The notes beneath the pieces were generated by a model that did not search any database, was not told where the DNA came from, and saw nothing but the letters and a program-made list of their open reading frames with translations. 64,000 bases of DNA. Origin: DATHWB01 sp040880725. GTDB taxonomy: Bacteria > Actinomycetota > Acidimicrobiia > Spongiisociales > ZC4RG35. Positions 9,469 to 17,778 of this stretch are shown piece by piece (position 1 is the first letter of the stretch; each line of letters begins with the position of its first letter). The stretch covers positions 30,147-94,146 of the forward strand of contig JBBDHV010000039.1 in the NCBI GenBank assembly GCA_040880725.1. The letters are read 5' to 3'. Both the position numbers and the translations under genes were made by a program.

Positions 9469-10581
9469 TCAGCCCGGGACACCATTCGCGCGCCGTTCGA
9501 TGACGGTGTGATGATGATCTGTGAAAGTCCCCGCCGCTATCGCGGCACGGGTCTGGGCCATCAACCCCAGCGTGTAGGCGAGATTGTGGATCGACAGGAG
9601 CCGGAACACCGAGAGCTCTTTGGTGGACAGCAGATGACGGAGATAGCTCCGGCTGACCTGGGAACACGCGAGGCAGGTGCACTCGTCGTGGAGGGGCCGC
9701 GGGTCGGCGCGGTACTCGGACCGCCGGAGGTTGAAGTCGCCGTCCGGGGTGAGCACCCGCCCGTGACGGGCGAGACGGGTCGGCCAGACGCAGTCGAACA
9801 GGTCACATCCCCGGGCGACCGCGGCGAGGACTCCCTCGGCATCGCCGAGGCCCATCACATACCGGACCCGGTCGGCGGGCAGCTCGGGCACCCCGGCCTC
9901 CAGCGCCAGATCCCGTTCCTCGGGGCTTTCGCCTACCGACAACCCGCCGATGGCGTACCCGTCGAAGTCCAGCGCGGCGGTCTCTCGGGCGCTCCAGACG
10001 CGAAGATCAGGATCGGTTCCCCCCTGCACGATGCCGAAGAGCGCCTGATCAGGATTGGTGTGGACGTCCCGGCAGCGTTGCGCCCACCGCAGCGTCTGCT
10101 CGAGTGCCGCCTGCACGGCTTCCCGGGCAGCGGGCAGCCCGATGAGCACGTCGAGCACCATTGCCACGTCGGCACCGAGCAGCTGCTGGACCCGCATCGC
10201 CTCCTCCGGCGACAGGCGCACTTCGGACCCGTCGTAGGTCGATCGGAACACCGCCTCTTCTTCGGTGACCGTCGGATCCAACGAGAAGATCTGATAGCCG
10301 CCCGAGTCCGTGAGCGTCGGTCCGTTCCACCCCTGGAACGCGCCGAGACCCCCCATCGCCGCCACGGTCTCCGCACCCGGCCGCAGCATCAAGTGATACG
10401 TGTTGGACAGCACCATCTGGGCCCCCACCCCCGCCAGGTCCGTCGAGTCGAGCCCTTTCACCGCCCCCCGGGTCCCCACCGGCATGAACGCCGGCGTCTC
10501 CACCACCCCATGGGTGAGTTCCACGCTGCCTGCCCGCGCGTTCCCATCATTGGCGGTGACGACGAGTTCCGCGGTTCTCAC
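9469..10581 (-). CDS. tgt: Queuine tRNA-ribosyltransferase (tRNA-guanine transglycosylase)
   Basis: A 370-aa enzyme that exchanges guanine-34 for a queuosine precursor in tRNAs with GUN anticodons. It has ETPAFMPVGTRGAVK, TDSGGYQIFSL, VFRSTYDG, GIVQGGT, GYAIGGLSVGE and the zinc site CTCLACSQVSRSYLRHL. The family N-terminus fits the GTG at 10581. The frame stays open to 10866, but that stretch translates the repeat array next door (recurring SGGCRGVAPP), so I do not count it as protein. No Shine-Dalgarno is visible because the repeat ends 4 bases before the start codon. Confidence 0.93.
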   Translation of the reverse strand: MRTAELVVTANDGNARAGSVELTHGVVETPAFMPVGTRGAVKGLDSTDLAGVGAQMVLSNTYHLMLRPGAETVAAMGGLGAFQGWNGPTLTDSGGYQIFSLDPTVTEEEAVFRSTYDGSEVRLSPEEAMRVQQLLGADVAMVLDVLIGLPAAREAVQAALEQTLRWAQRCRDVHTNPDQALFGIVQGGTDPDLRVWSARETAALDFDGYAIGGLSVGESPEERDLALEAGVPELPADRVRYVMGLGDAEGVLAAVARGCDLFDCVWPTRLARHGRVLTPDGDFNLRRSEYRADPRPLHDECTCLACSQVSRSYLRHLLSTKELSVFRLLSIHNLAYTLGLMAQTRAAIAAGTFTDHHHTVIERRANGVPG

Positions 10582-10584
10582 TGT

Positions 10585-10707
10585 TTGATTGTGCGGGGGG
10601 GCGACCCCCCTGCACCCCCCGGACGGCGCGGCTGCCCTCGTCGGCTCACCGGGGGTCGCGCTCGATGACTCATGACGGTGGGTGGTCGCGGAGGTTTGGG
10701 TCGCTGC
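10585..10707 (+). repeat. GC-rich intergenic repeat, copy A (full length, 123 bp)
   Basis: It begins TTGATTGTGC, then has a G7 run, CGA, a C6 run, TGCACCCCCC and GGACGGCGCGGCTGCC, and continues through GATGACTCATGACGG to a tail with GGTCGCGGAGG and GGGTCGCTGC. The G-run/CGA/C-run can fold as a hairpin. It begins 4 bases from the tgt start codon. It is one of six related copies in this window and lies in the 336-base tgt-queA gap, which otherwise holds nothing recognisable. Confidence 0.85.
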
Positions 10708-10750
10708 TTGATTGTGCGGGGGGGCGACCCCCCTGCACCCCCCGGACGGC
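10708..10750 (+). repeat. GC-rich intergenic repeat, copy B (truncated, 43 bp)
   Basis: It is identical to the first 43 bases of copy A (TTGATTGTGC through GGACGGC) and is followed directly by copy C. The truncation is exact at the point where the next unit begins, which suggests growth by tandem duplication or slippage. Confidence 0.85.
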
Positions 10751-10860
10751 TTGATTGTGCGGGGGGCGACCCCCCGGCACCCCCCGGACGGCGCGGCTGC
10801 CCTCGTCGGCTCACCGGGGGTCGCGCCCTGTGACTCATCGTCTGGTCTGACGCGGGTGAG
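10751..10860 (+). repeat. GC-rich intergenic repeat, copy C
   Basis: It begins TTGATTGTGC with a G6 run and matches copy A through CTCGTCGGCTCACCGGGGG and TGACTCAT, then diverges. The right edge near 10860 is approximate. About 57 bases with no recognised feature separate it from the queA stop. Confidence 0.8.
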
Positions 10861-10917
10861 GACCACGGTGGGCGAAGCTGCGGGTTTGGCTGGCCACGCG
10901 ACTCAGGAACTCTCCCG

Positions 10918-11920
10918 TCATGACTGGCGCTCGCAGAGCATGGCGTCTCCGAAGCTGAGGAAGCGGTAGCCGCGGGCGAGCGCCGTGTCGTAGGCGGTCT
11001 TCCATTCAGGTCCCATGAAGGCGGCGAGCATCACGAGGAGCGACGATCCGGGGACGTGGAAGTTGGTGACGAGTACATCGACGACCCGGAAGGTACTCCC
11101 TGGCCGGAGGAACAGGTCGGTCTCGGTCTCGCCGGCGTCGACGGTTCCGTCGTCACGGGCGAAGGTTTCGAGGGTTCGGACCGTCGTCGTTCCCACAGCC
11201 ACGACACGGCCGCCTCGCTGCCGGGTGTCGGCGATGGCGTCCGCCGTCTCGTCGATGATCCTGCAGCGTTCGCGATGCATCACGTGGTCTTCGATGCGGT
11301 CGGCGGTGATCGGTCGAAACGTGCCGATCCCGACTTCGAGTTCGACGGCGGCCCGCCGGATTCCCCGCTGCTGGAGACTGGCGAGCACCGCCGGGGTGAA
11401 GTGCAGTCCGGCGGTGGGTGCGGCGGCCGAACCGACCCGGTCGGCATAGACCGTCTGATATCGCTCGGGGTCGTCGAGTTCTTCGGTGATGTACGGCGGG
11501 AGGGGCACCGTGCCGATCTCCTCGAGGTGGCGTTCGTCGTTGAACTCGACGGCCACCACGCCGTCGTCGGGGCCTTCGATGATGACCGCCTGGACCTCCC
11601 CGAAAGTGATGACGACTCCGGGACGCATCCTCCGGGCAGGCGACACCAGCGCCGTCCAGCCCCCCTGTGCTCGCCTCGAGAGCAACAGCAGCTCCACAGA
11701 CCCGCCGGTGCCGTGTTTGGTTCCCCGCCAGCCGCGCTCGCCGCACGCGTGTCGTATTGACGACGACGAGGTCATCGGGGTCGAGCAGGGATGCCAGCGC
11801 CGAGAACTCGTGGTCAGCCAGATCCCGGGTGTCCAGCAGCCGGGCCGAGTCGCGCGGTTCGGCGGGATGTTGGGCGATGGACGCCGGCGCCAGATCGTAC
11901 TGGAACTCCGACAGCTCCAT
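10918..11920 (-). pseudogene. queA: queA (S-adenosylmethionine:tRNA ribosyltransferase-isomerase), frameshifted
   Basis: The N-terminal part (MELSEFQYDLAPASIAQHPAEPRDSARLL ... VVVNTTRVRRARLAG, in shorter form LVVVNTTRV) reads from 11920. The rest, starting TKHGTGGSVELLLLSR and including PTAGLHFTP and ITTF-type motifs such as VGIGTFRPI, reads in the next frame to a TGA at 10918. The frames meet at a C4 run on the plus strand (11723-11726). Removing one base gives a normal 333-aa QueA, the enzyme that acts after Tgt in queuosine synthesis. Start and ruvB stop share TGATG. Sequencing error, recent inactivation and recoding are all possible. Confidence 0.85.
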
Positions 11921-12945
11921 CAGAGGTCGAAGGTGGGCTGTCCCGAGGCGGGGGGCTCCAGTCCGAGGTGGCGGTAGGCGCCGGCCGTCGCCACTCGCCC
12001 GCGGGCGGTGCGCTGGATCAGCCCCAGCTGCAGCAGAAAAGGCTCGTAGGCATCTTCGACGGTCTCGCGCTCTTCGCCCACGGCGATGGCCAGGGTGCTC
12101 AAGCCCACCGGGCCGCCGGAGAAGCGGTTCACGACGGCATCCAGTATCGCCCGGTCGACCTTGTCGAGCCCGAGGTGGTCGATCTCATAGACCGCGAGTG
12201 CTTCGTCGGCGACCCCTTCGTGCACGATGCCGTTGCCGCGGGCCACGGCGTAGTCGTGCACGCGTGCGAGGAGCCGGTTGGCGATGCGTGCGGTCCCTCG
12301 GCTGCGGCGGGCGATGGCTTTGGCGCCGGCGTCGTCGACGTCCGCTCCCAGGATCGAGGCGGACCGACGCACGATCTTCTCGAGGTCGTCGGCGGTGTAG
12401 TAGTCGATGCGTTCGACCAACCCGAAGCGGTCGCGCAGCGGGGCGGACACGGTGCCGATCCGGGTGGTCGCTCCCACGAGGGTGAAGGGGGGAACGTCGA
12501 GCCGGATGGAACTCGCCGCCGGGCCTTTTCCGAGCACGATGTCGAGTTCGAAGTCTTCCATTGCCGGGTACAGCACTTCTTCGACCTGCCGTGGCACCCG
12601 ATGAATTTCGTCGATGAAAAAGACGTCGCCGGGTCCGAGGTTCGACAGGATGGCGGCCAGGTCGCCGGGTCGTTCCAGGGCCGGCCCCGAGGTCTTGGAG
12701 ATCGAGGCACCGAGTTCCTGGGCGATGATCCAGGCGAGCGACGTCTTTCCGAGTCCGGGCGGGCCGGAGAGGAGCACATGGTCGAGCGGCTTGGAGAGGG
12801 CGCGTGCGGCTTCCACCGAGATACGGATCCGCTCTTTGACCATCTCCTGGCCGATGAACTCGTCGAGGGTCCGAGGGCGGAGGGTGATCTCGAATGGGTC
12901 GTCGATCGGATCGACGGACACGCCGAGGAGGCCTTCTTCTCTCAT
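11920..12945 (-). CDS. ruvB: Holliday junction branch-migration ATPase RuvB
   Basis: A 341-aa AAA+ protein with LRPRTLDEFIGQ, Walker A GPPGLGKTSLA, Walker B VFFIDEIHR, sensor 1 LVGATTR with the arginine finger region PLRDRFG, and a C-terminal winged helix (LQLGLIQRTARGRVAT). It powers branch migration with RuvA during recombination. It ends with TGATG into queA and lies 10 bases after ruvA. Confidence 0.96.
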   Translation of the reverse strand: MREEGLLGVSVDPIDDPFEITLRPRTLDEFIGQEMVKERIRISVEAARALSKPLDHVLLSGPPGLGKTSLAWIIAQELGASISKTSGPALERPGDLAAILSNLGPGDVFFIDEIHRVPRQVEEVLYPAMEDFELDIVLGKGPAASSIRLDVPPFTLVGATTRIGTVSAPLRDRFGLVERIDYYTADDLEKIVRRSASILGADVDDAGAKAIARRSRGTARIANRLLARVHDYAVARGNGIVHEGVADEALAVYEIDHLGLDKVDRAILDAVVNRFSGGPVGLSTLAIAVGEERETVEDAYEPFLLQLGLIQRTARGRVATAGAYRHLGLEPPASGQPTFDL

Positions 12946-12955
12946 GGGGCTGCCG

Positions 12956-13519
12956 TCACCTTCCGAGAAGCTTCAGTGCGGTGCGGATTTGTTCGGTCAC
13001 GGGCGCCTCGGAATCGATTCCTGCCATCGCTTCTCTGATCTCCGCGACGGAGTATCCCAACTGCTCGAGCGCTTGCCGAACTTGGCTTCCGGTGGACTCG
13101 GTCATGTCGGCTTCCATGTCCACCAACCGCGGCTTGAGGTCGAGCACGATCCGCTGCGCGGTGCGCTTGCCGATCCCCGGGACCTGGGTGAGGGCGTCGA
13201 CGTCCTCGGACGCGATCGCGCGGCGGAGGGCTTCGGGCGAGAACACGCCGAGGATCCCGAGTGCGACCCGCGGTCCGACGCCTTGGGCGCCGAGGAGCAC
13301 CCGAAAGAGGTCCCGCTCCGGGCCGTTGGCGAATCCGTAGAGCACGAGAGCGTCATCACGGACGTGGAGATGTGTCGCCACCGTTGCTTCGTCACCGACC
13401 TGGCCGACACCCGTGGCGGTCTTCGGCGTCACATGCAACTCGTATCCGACCCCGCCCACGTCGAGGATCAGTCGGTCGGCATCGATCGCTGCCACGTGGC
13501 CTCGGAGTCGGCCGATCAT
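12956..13519 (-). CDS. ruvA: Holliday junction-binding protein RuvA
   Basis: A 187-aa protein starting MIGRLRGHVAAI, with domain I (LDVGGVGYELHVTP), paired HhH motifs (LLGAQGVGPRVALGIL and LTQVPGIGKRTAQRIVLDL), an acidic linker, and a C-terminal domain that binds RuvB (QALEQLGYSVAEIREAM). The start is fixed by TGATG overlap with ruvC; 14 further residues upstream in frame are not part of the family. Confidence 0.95.
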   Translation of the reverse strand: MIGRLRGHVAAIDADRLILDVGGVGYELHVTPKTATGVGQVGDEATVATHLHVRDDALVLYGFANGPERDLFRVLLGAQGVGPRVALGILGVFSPEALRRAIASEDVDALTQVPGIGKRTAQRIVLDLKPRLVDMEADMTESTGSQVRQALEQLGYSVAEIREAMAGIDSEAPVTEQIRTALKLLGR

Positions 13520-14004
13520 CAACGGGTCCCCGCGGGAAGGCGGATGCTCTGCAGGTGACACATTGCGATCGCGAGGGCATCAGCCACGTCTGCGGGGCCT
13601 TCCACCCCCGGGAGGGAAAGTCGTCGCGCCACCATCGCGGCCACCGCGGTCTTGGCGGCGGCGCCGTCGCCGGTCACTGCGAGTTTCACCTGGTTGGGGC
13701 TGTATTCGGCCACGTCCAGGCCCGCCCTGGCGGCGGTGAGCAGCACGACACCGGATGCCCGTCCGACGGCGATGGCGGTCTGTCGGTTGCGGTTGGTGAA
13801 GACACGTTCGATGGCCGCAACGTCTGGTTCGTGTTCTGCGATGACCGCCGCGAGGTCCCGTTCGAGTTCGAGGAGCCGGGCCGCCATCGGTTGGGCGGGG
13901 TCGGTGCGGATGACTCCGGCGGCGACGGCTTCGAGGCCGCGTCCGCGTCGCACCAGCCCGTAGCCGGTGCGGGTCAATCCGGGGTCGATTCCGAGTACGA
14001 ACAT
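13519..14004 (-). CDS. ruvC: Holliday junction resolvase RuvC
   Basis: A 161-aa endonuclease of normal length. It starts MFVLGIDPGLTRTGYGLV, whose Asp is the first catalytic acid, then AIERVF, and late in the protein ADVADALAIAMCHL with the conserved acidic pair. It resolves the junctions migrated by RuvAB, which are encoded immediately downstream in the same operon. Confidence 0.95.
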   Translation of the reverse strand: MFVLGIDPGLTRTGYGLVRRGRGLEAVAAGVIRTDPAQPMAARLLELERDLAAVIAEHEPDVAAIERVFTNRNRQTAIAVGRASGVVLLTAARAGLDVAEYSPNQVKLAVTGDGAAAKTAVAAMVARRLSLPGVEGPADVADALAIAMCHLQSIRLPAGTR

Positions 14005-14054
14005 GTGTACGACAGGCTAGATGCGATGTGCGACAGTTCCGTGTCACCATCGCG

Positions 14055-14486
14055 TCAGCCGGCGATCATCGCCGCCAGGGCTGCCAGCCACAGCACGTTC
14101 TCGAGGTGGAACATCCGGGAGAAGCGCCGCCCGTACGCAGCCGCGACGTCGGTTTCCCCGCGGCCGACGGCGGCGGTCAGTCCGTCCCAGGCCGGTCGGG
14201 CTGCCGTTGCGCCGAGCACGATCGCTCCGATCGCTGCGAGGATGCCGACTCCGAGAAGGGTGCTGGACGACCACCCGGCGTTCCACAGCAGTCCGATCCC
14301 GCTCAGGACCGTGAGGACGGCTGCTCCGATACCGAGCCGAGCGCTCGTCGTAAGGCGTTGCACCATCGCCGTCGCCGCTTCTCCCCCGACGCCGAGGCAC
14401 ACGCGAATGTCCCGCGGGATTGGCAGCTTGTGCCCGAACCACGCGGCGGCACTGGCGACGTGAACCACGAGCAGCACGGTCTTCAT
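14055..14486 (-). CDS. Small polytopic membrane protein of unknown function
   Basis: A 143-aa protein with four predicted transmembrane segments: LLVVHVASAAAWFG, LGIGAAVLTVLSGIGLLW, TLLGVGILAAIGAIVLGATA, and a C-terminal one ending LWLAALAAMIAG. The first helix has a His in HVASAAAWFGHK, reminiscent of DUF2269/CopD-like integral membrane proteins, but I cannot assign a family firmly. It lies between yebC and ruvC on the same strand, so it is probably cotranscribed. Confidence 0.75.
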   Translation of the reverse strand: MKTVLLVVHVASAAAWFGHKLPIPRDIRVCLGVGGEAATAMVQRLTTSARLGIGAAVLTVLSGIGLLWNAGWSSSTLLGVGILAAIGAIVLGATAARPAWDGLTAAVGRGETDVAAAYGRRFSRMFHLENVLWLAALAAMIAG

Positions 14487-14505
14487 CCGCGTGAATCAAG
14501 TCCCC

Positions 14506-15249
14506 TCAGCCGACGAGTGTCTCCATGATCTCGTCGGAGACGTCGAAGTTGGCAAAGACCTCTTGGACGTCGTCGAGGTCTTCGAGGGCGTCGATGAGCC
14601 GAAAGATCTTGGCCGCACCGTCGGCGTCGACGGCGATCGTGGTGGACGGCAATTGTGTGACATCGGCGGATTCCACGTCGACACCCGCCGCTTCCAGGCC
14701 GGCGCGAACGTCGGAGATGGCCGACGGGGACATCTCGATCTCGAAGCTGTCCCCCGACTCCCGCACATCGTCGGCACCGGAGTCCAACGCGACGAGCAGC
14801 ACCGTTTCTTCGTCTCCCCGAGCCACGATCAGTCCTCGCTGGTTGAACAGATAGCCGACGGAGCCGGGCTCACCGAGGTTCCCGTTGTTGCGGGTCATGG
14901 TCGAACGCACATCCGAGGCCGCCCGGTTGCGATTGTCGGTCAGCACATGGATGTAGATCGCCACCCCGCCGGGGCCGTACCCCTCGTACCAGGTCTCTTC
15001 GTACGAGACCGCGTCACCGCCCTCGCCCGAGCCCCGCTTGACGGCCCGGTCGATGTTGTCGTTCGGCATCGACGCCGCTTTCGCCTTGGCGATGGCGTTG
15101 GCGAGGCTGATGTTCATCGTGGGGTCGCCGCCACCTTCGCGGGCGGTCTGTTCGATCGCCCGGGCCAGTTTGGCGAACAGTTTGCCCCGCGCCGCGTCCT
15201 GGCGGCCCTTGCGGTGCTTGATGTTCGCCCATTTGGAATGTCCGGCCAT
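14506..15249 (-). CDS. yebC: YebC/PmpR family regulator
   Basis: A 247-aa protein starting MAGHSKWANIKHRKGRQDA, the invariant family start. It has MPNDNIDRAVKRGSGE, YEGYGPGGVAIYIHVLTDN and a C-terminal ferredoxin-like part (VFANFDVSDEIMETL). Members act as DNA-binding regulators or in rescue of ribosomes at difficult peptides. The frame stays open more than 300 bases upstream into pdxT, but only the MAGHSKW start matches the family. It lies in the pdxT-yebC-ruvC order typical of actinobacteria. Confidence 0.95.
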   Translation of the reverse strand: MAGHSKWANIKHRKGRQDAARGKLFAKLARAIEQTAREGGGDPTMNISLANAIAKAKAASMPNDNIDRAVKRGSGEGGDAVSYEETWYEGYGPGGVAIYIHVLTDNRNRAASDVRSTMTRNNGNLGEPGSVGYLFNQRGLIVARGDEETVLLVALDSGADDVRESGDSFEIEMSPSAISDVRAGLEAAGVDVESADVTQLPSTTIAVDADGAAKIFRLIDALEDLDDVQEVFANFDVSDEIMETLVG

Positions 15250-15260
15250 GCAGTCCTCGT

Positions 15261-15824
15261 CTAGGTCAAGTCCAGCAGCATCTGGTGGATGCGGGTGTCT
15301 TCGGTCAGTTCGGGATGAAAGGAGGTACCGAGAATGGTGCCCTGCTGCACCATCACCGGGTGCTCGTCGACGGTGGCAAGGACGTCGACCGAACTCCCCA
15401 CCTTTGCCACCCAGGGGGCACGGATGAAGACGGCGTGGAAGGGAGCGTCGAGACCGTCGATGTCGATGTCGGCTTCGAACGAATCGTTCTGGCGTCCGAA
15501 CGCGTTGCGCTGGACGACGACGTCGAGCACTCCCAGCAGGTGCTGATCGCCTTCGGTCACCGCAGAGGCTGCGAAGATCAGCCCCGCACAACTGCCATAG
15601 GTCGGAAGACCGTCGGCGATGATTCGCCGGAGCGGATCGAAGAGTCCCCAGCGCACGGCCAGTTTGCCGATGGTGGTGGATTCGCCTCCGGGCATGATGA
15701 GCGCGTCGATCCCGTCGAGATGTTCCGGAAGGCGCACCGCGCGGCCCTCGGCGCCGAGTTCCCGCACCACTGCCAGGTGTTCTCGAAAGTCTCCCTGGAG
15801 CGCGAGGACGCCGACGACCGGCAT
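15261..15824 (-). CDS. pdxT: Pyridoxal 5'-phosphate synthase glutaminase subunit PdxT
   Basis: A 187-aa class I glutamine amidotransferase that feeds ammonia to PdxS. It has VGVLALQGDFREHL, IMPGGESTTIGKL, the nucleophile elbow YGSCAGLIFAA with catalytic Cys, and the His-Glu pair in GTSFHPELTED. It lies 4 bases after pdxS. Confidence 0.95.
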   Translation of the reverse strand: MPVVGVLALQGDFREHLAVVRELGAEGRAVRLPEHLDGIDALIMPGGESTTIGKLAVRWGLFDPLRRIIADGLPTYGSCAGLIFAASAVTEGDQHLLGVLDVVVQRNAFGRQNDSFEADIDIDGLDAPFHAVFIRAPWVAKVGSSVDVLATVDEHPVMVQQGTILGTSFHPELTEDTRIHQMLLDLT

Positions 15825-15828
15825 CGGC

Positions 15829-16710
15829 TCACCAGCCTCTGCGGGCGAGCTGTTCGGACTCGGCCAGCGTGCTCATCTCGATGCCCGGCATGGCCTTGCC
15901 CAAGCCGGCCGAGACCTTGGCAACGATGTCGGCGCTCTCCCAGTTGGTGGTCGCGTCGACGATCGCTCGTGCGAAGAGCTCGGGGTTGGAGCTCTTGAAG
16001 ATCCCCGACCCGACGAAGACCCCGTCGACGCCGAGCGCCATCATGAGCGCGGCATCGGACGGCGTGGCGATTCCGCCCGCGGCGAAGTTGACCACAGGGA
16101 GCTTCCCCGTCTCGGCGACTTCCTTGACGAGGGTGTAGGGCGCGGCCAAGTCCCGTGCTGCAGACATGAGCTGTTCGTCCCGCAGGGTGGCGAGCGTCTG
16201 GATGCCTGCGGTGATCTTGCGCATGTGGCGGACGGCCTCCACCACATTGCCTGTGCCGGCTTCACCCTTGGTGCGGATCATCGCCGCGCCTTCGCCGATG
16301 CGCCGCAGCGCCTCGCCGAGATCCTTGGCGCCACAGACGAAGGGGGTGGTGAACGCCCACTTGTCGATGTGGTGGTCTTCGTCGGCGGGGGTGAGCACTT
16401 CGGACTCGTCGATGTAGTCGACGTCGAGCGCTTCGAGGACCCGGGCTTCGAGGAAATGCCCGATGCGTGCCTTGGCCATCACCGGGATCGAAACCGCCGC
16501 CTGGATCCCCTGGATCATCTCCGGATCGGACATGCGGGCCACTCCACCGTCCCGGCGGATGTCGGCCGGAACGCGCTCCAGCGCCATCACGGCGACCGCG
16601 CCGGCTTCTTCGGCGATCTTGGCCTCGTCGGGGGTGACCACATCCATGATCACGCCGCCCTTGAGCATGTCGGCAAGCCCTCGCTTGACCAGTTCAGTGC
16701 CTCGTTCCAC
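15829..16710 (-). CDS. pdxS: Pyridoxal 5'-phosphate synthase lyase subunit PdxS
   Basis: A 293-aa (beta/alpha)8 enzyme that makes PLP from ribose 5-phosphate, glyceraldehyde 3-phosphate and ammonia from PdxT. It has VKRGLADMLKGGVIMDV, ALERVPADIR, MAKARIGHF (with an active-site Lys), RTKGEAGTGN and VNFAAGGIATPSDAALMM. Length and motifs are normal. It forms a two-gene unit with pdxT. Confidence 0.96.
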   Translation of the reverse strand: MERGTELVKRGLADMLKGGVIMDVVTPDEAKIAEEAGAVAVMALERVPADIRRDGGVARMSDPEMIQGIQAAVSIPVMAKARIGHFLEARVLEALDVDYIDESEVLTPADEDHHIDKWAFTTPFVCGAKDLGEALRRIGEGAAMIRTKGEAGTGNVVEAVRHMRKITAGIQTLATLRDEQLMSAARDLAAPYTLVKEVAETGKLPVVNFAAGGIATPSDAALMMALGVDGVFVGSGIFKSSNPELFARAIVDATTNWESADIVAKVSAGLGKAMPGIEMSTLAESEQLARRGW

Positions 16711-16758
16711 AGGAGCTCCTTTGCGTGAACCCGAATGGTACCGCTGGCGACGAGGTGT

Positions 16759-17778
16759 TCATCCGACCGCACGTCGGTAGGCCTCGACGTAGCGGCCGGT
16801 CACCACCGACCAGTCGTATTCCGCAGCTTTCGCCCTGCCGGCCGCCCCGTGTCGACGTGCTGCGGCTTCTTCGGTCAGTAGCTCGATGACGGCGCGCGAG
16901 ATGGCCGGAACGTCACCTACCGGCACGTGGACGCCTGCTCCGTCCATCACTGCGGTGAACGCAGGGAGATCCGAGGCCACCACGGCGCATCCGGCGGCCA
17001 TGGCTTCGGCCACGACGATGCCGAAGCTCTCGCCGCCGGTGTTCGGGGCGACATGGACTGCCGAGGACGCGAGCACGTGTCGCTTCTCGGATTCGGTCAC
17101 CCGTCCGACGAAACGCACCCCCGCGATCGGCGTATCCCGTGCCGCCCCCATCACGACCAGTTCGGCGTCGCCCACGGTCGCCCGGATTTCCGGCCAGGCC
17201 GCCAGCAGCAGGTCGAGGCCTTTGCGGGGGTCGTCGCGCCCGAGGAACGTGACCCGGCGAGGATGGCGGGTCTCTTCGCTGACGTACGCGGCGACGTTCA
17301 GTGCGTTGGGAATGATCTCGACGGGACCCCATCGGGAGGGGAGTGCCGCCGCAGCCACGGATGACACTGCGGTGACGACGTGTCGGCCGAGGGGCATCGG
17401 ACGTGCCAGCGCCCGGTATGCGGCCGATGCCCACCAGGGCGCATCGGCGTGGAAGGTGAGCACTTTCGGGACCGGGACTCCGAGGGCGGAGGTCGACACC
17501 CGCGGGATGAGAGGCTCGTGGATGTGGACCACGTCTGCGCCTGCCAGCGCGGCCCGGGTCCTTGTTCCGACGCCGCGGCCCAGCGCCACAGGAACGACGG
17601 AGCGGTTGGCCCTGATCCGTGTCGTCGGTCCGACGCTGCGTGCGCGGTCGCGCTCGCCCGGACCGACGAGCCAGGCGTCGTGGCCCGCATTGCCCAAACG
17701 TTCGACGAGTTCGATGGTGAGCTGTTGGACCCCGCCGGCCATGCCGAGGTCGTAGGGGCACACCACGGCAACCCTCAA
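16759..17778 (-). CDS. pimA: PimA-type phosphatidylinositol mannosyltransferase (GT4)
   Basis: A 339-aa GT-B glycosyltransferase: N-terminal CPYDLGMAGGVQQL, VVHIHEPLIPR, and C-terminal VTFLGRDDPRKGLDLLL and GGESFGIVVAEAMAAGC with the family E-x7-E motif. These match mycobacterial PimA, which adds the first mannose to phosphatidylinositol at the inner membrane face. Context supports this: its ATG overlaps the stop of the PIM acyltransferase gene and pgsA is just upstream. Confidence 0.9.
   Translation of the reverse strand: MRVAVVCPYDLGMAGGVQQLTIELVERLGNAGHDAWLVGPGERDRARSVGPTTRIRANRSVVPVALGRGVGTRTRAALAGADVVHIHEPLIPRVSTSALGVPVPKVLTFHADAPWWASAAYRALARPMPLGRHVVTAVSSVAAAALPSRWGPVEIIPNALNVAAYVSEETRHPRRVTFLGRDDPRKGLDLLLAAWPEIRATVGDAELVVMGAARDTPIAGVRFVGRVTESEKRHVLASSAVHVAPNTGGESFGIVVAEAMAAGCAVVASDLPAFTAVMDGAGVHVPVGDVPAISRAVIELLTEEAAARRHGAAGRAKAAEYDWSVVTGRYVEAYRRAVG

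Noticed and set aside
10585..10860. CRISPR array
   Set aside because: Units are about 124 bp with internal hairpins and no regular unique spacers; no cas genes are present.
10582..10866. 95-residue N-terminal extension of Tgt
   Set aside because: It translates the intergenic repeat (recurring SGGCRGVAPPHNQ) and has no match to the Tgt family, whose N-terminus fits the GTG at 10581.
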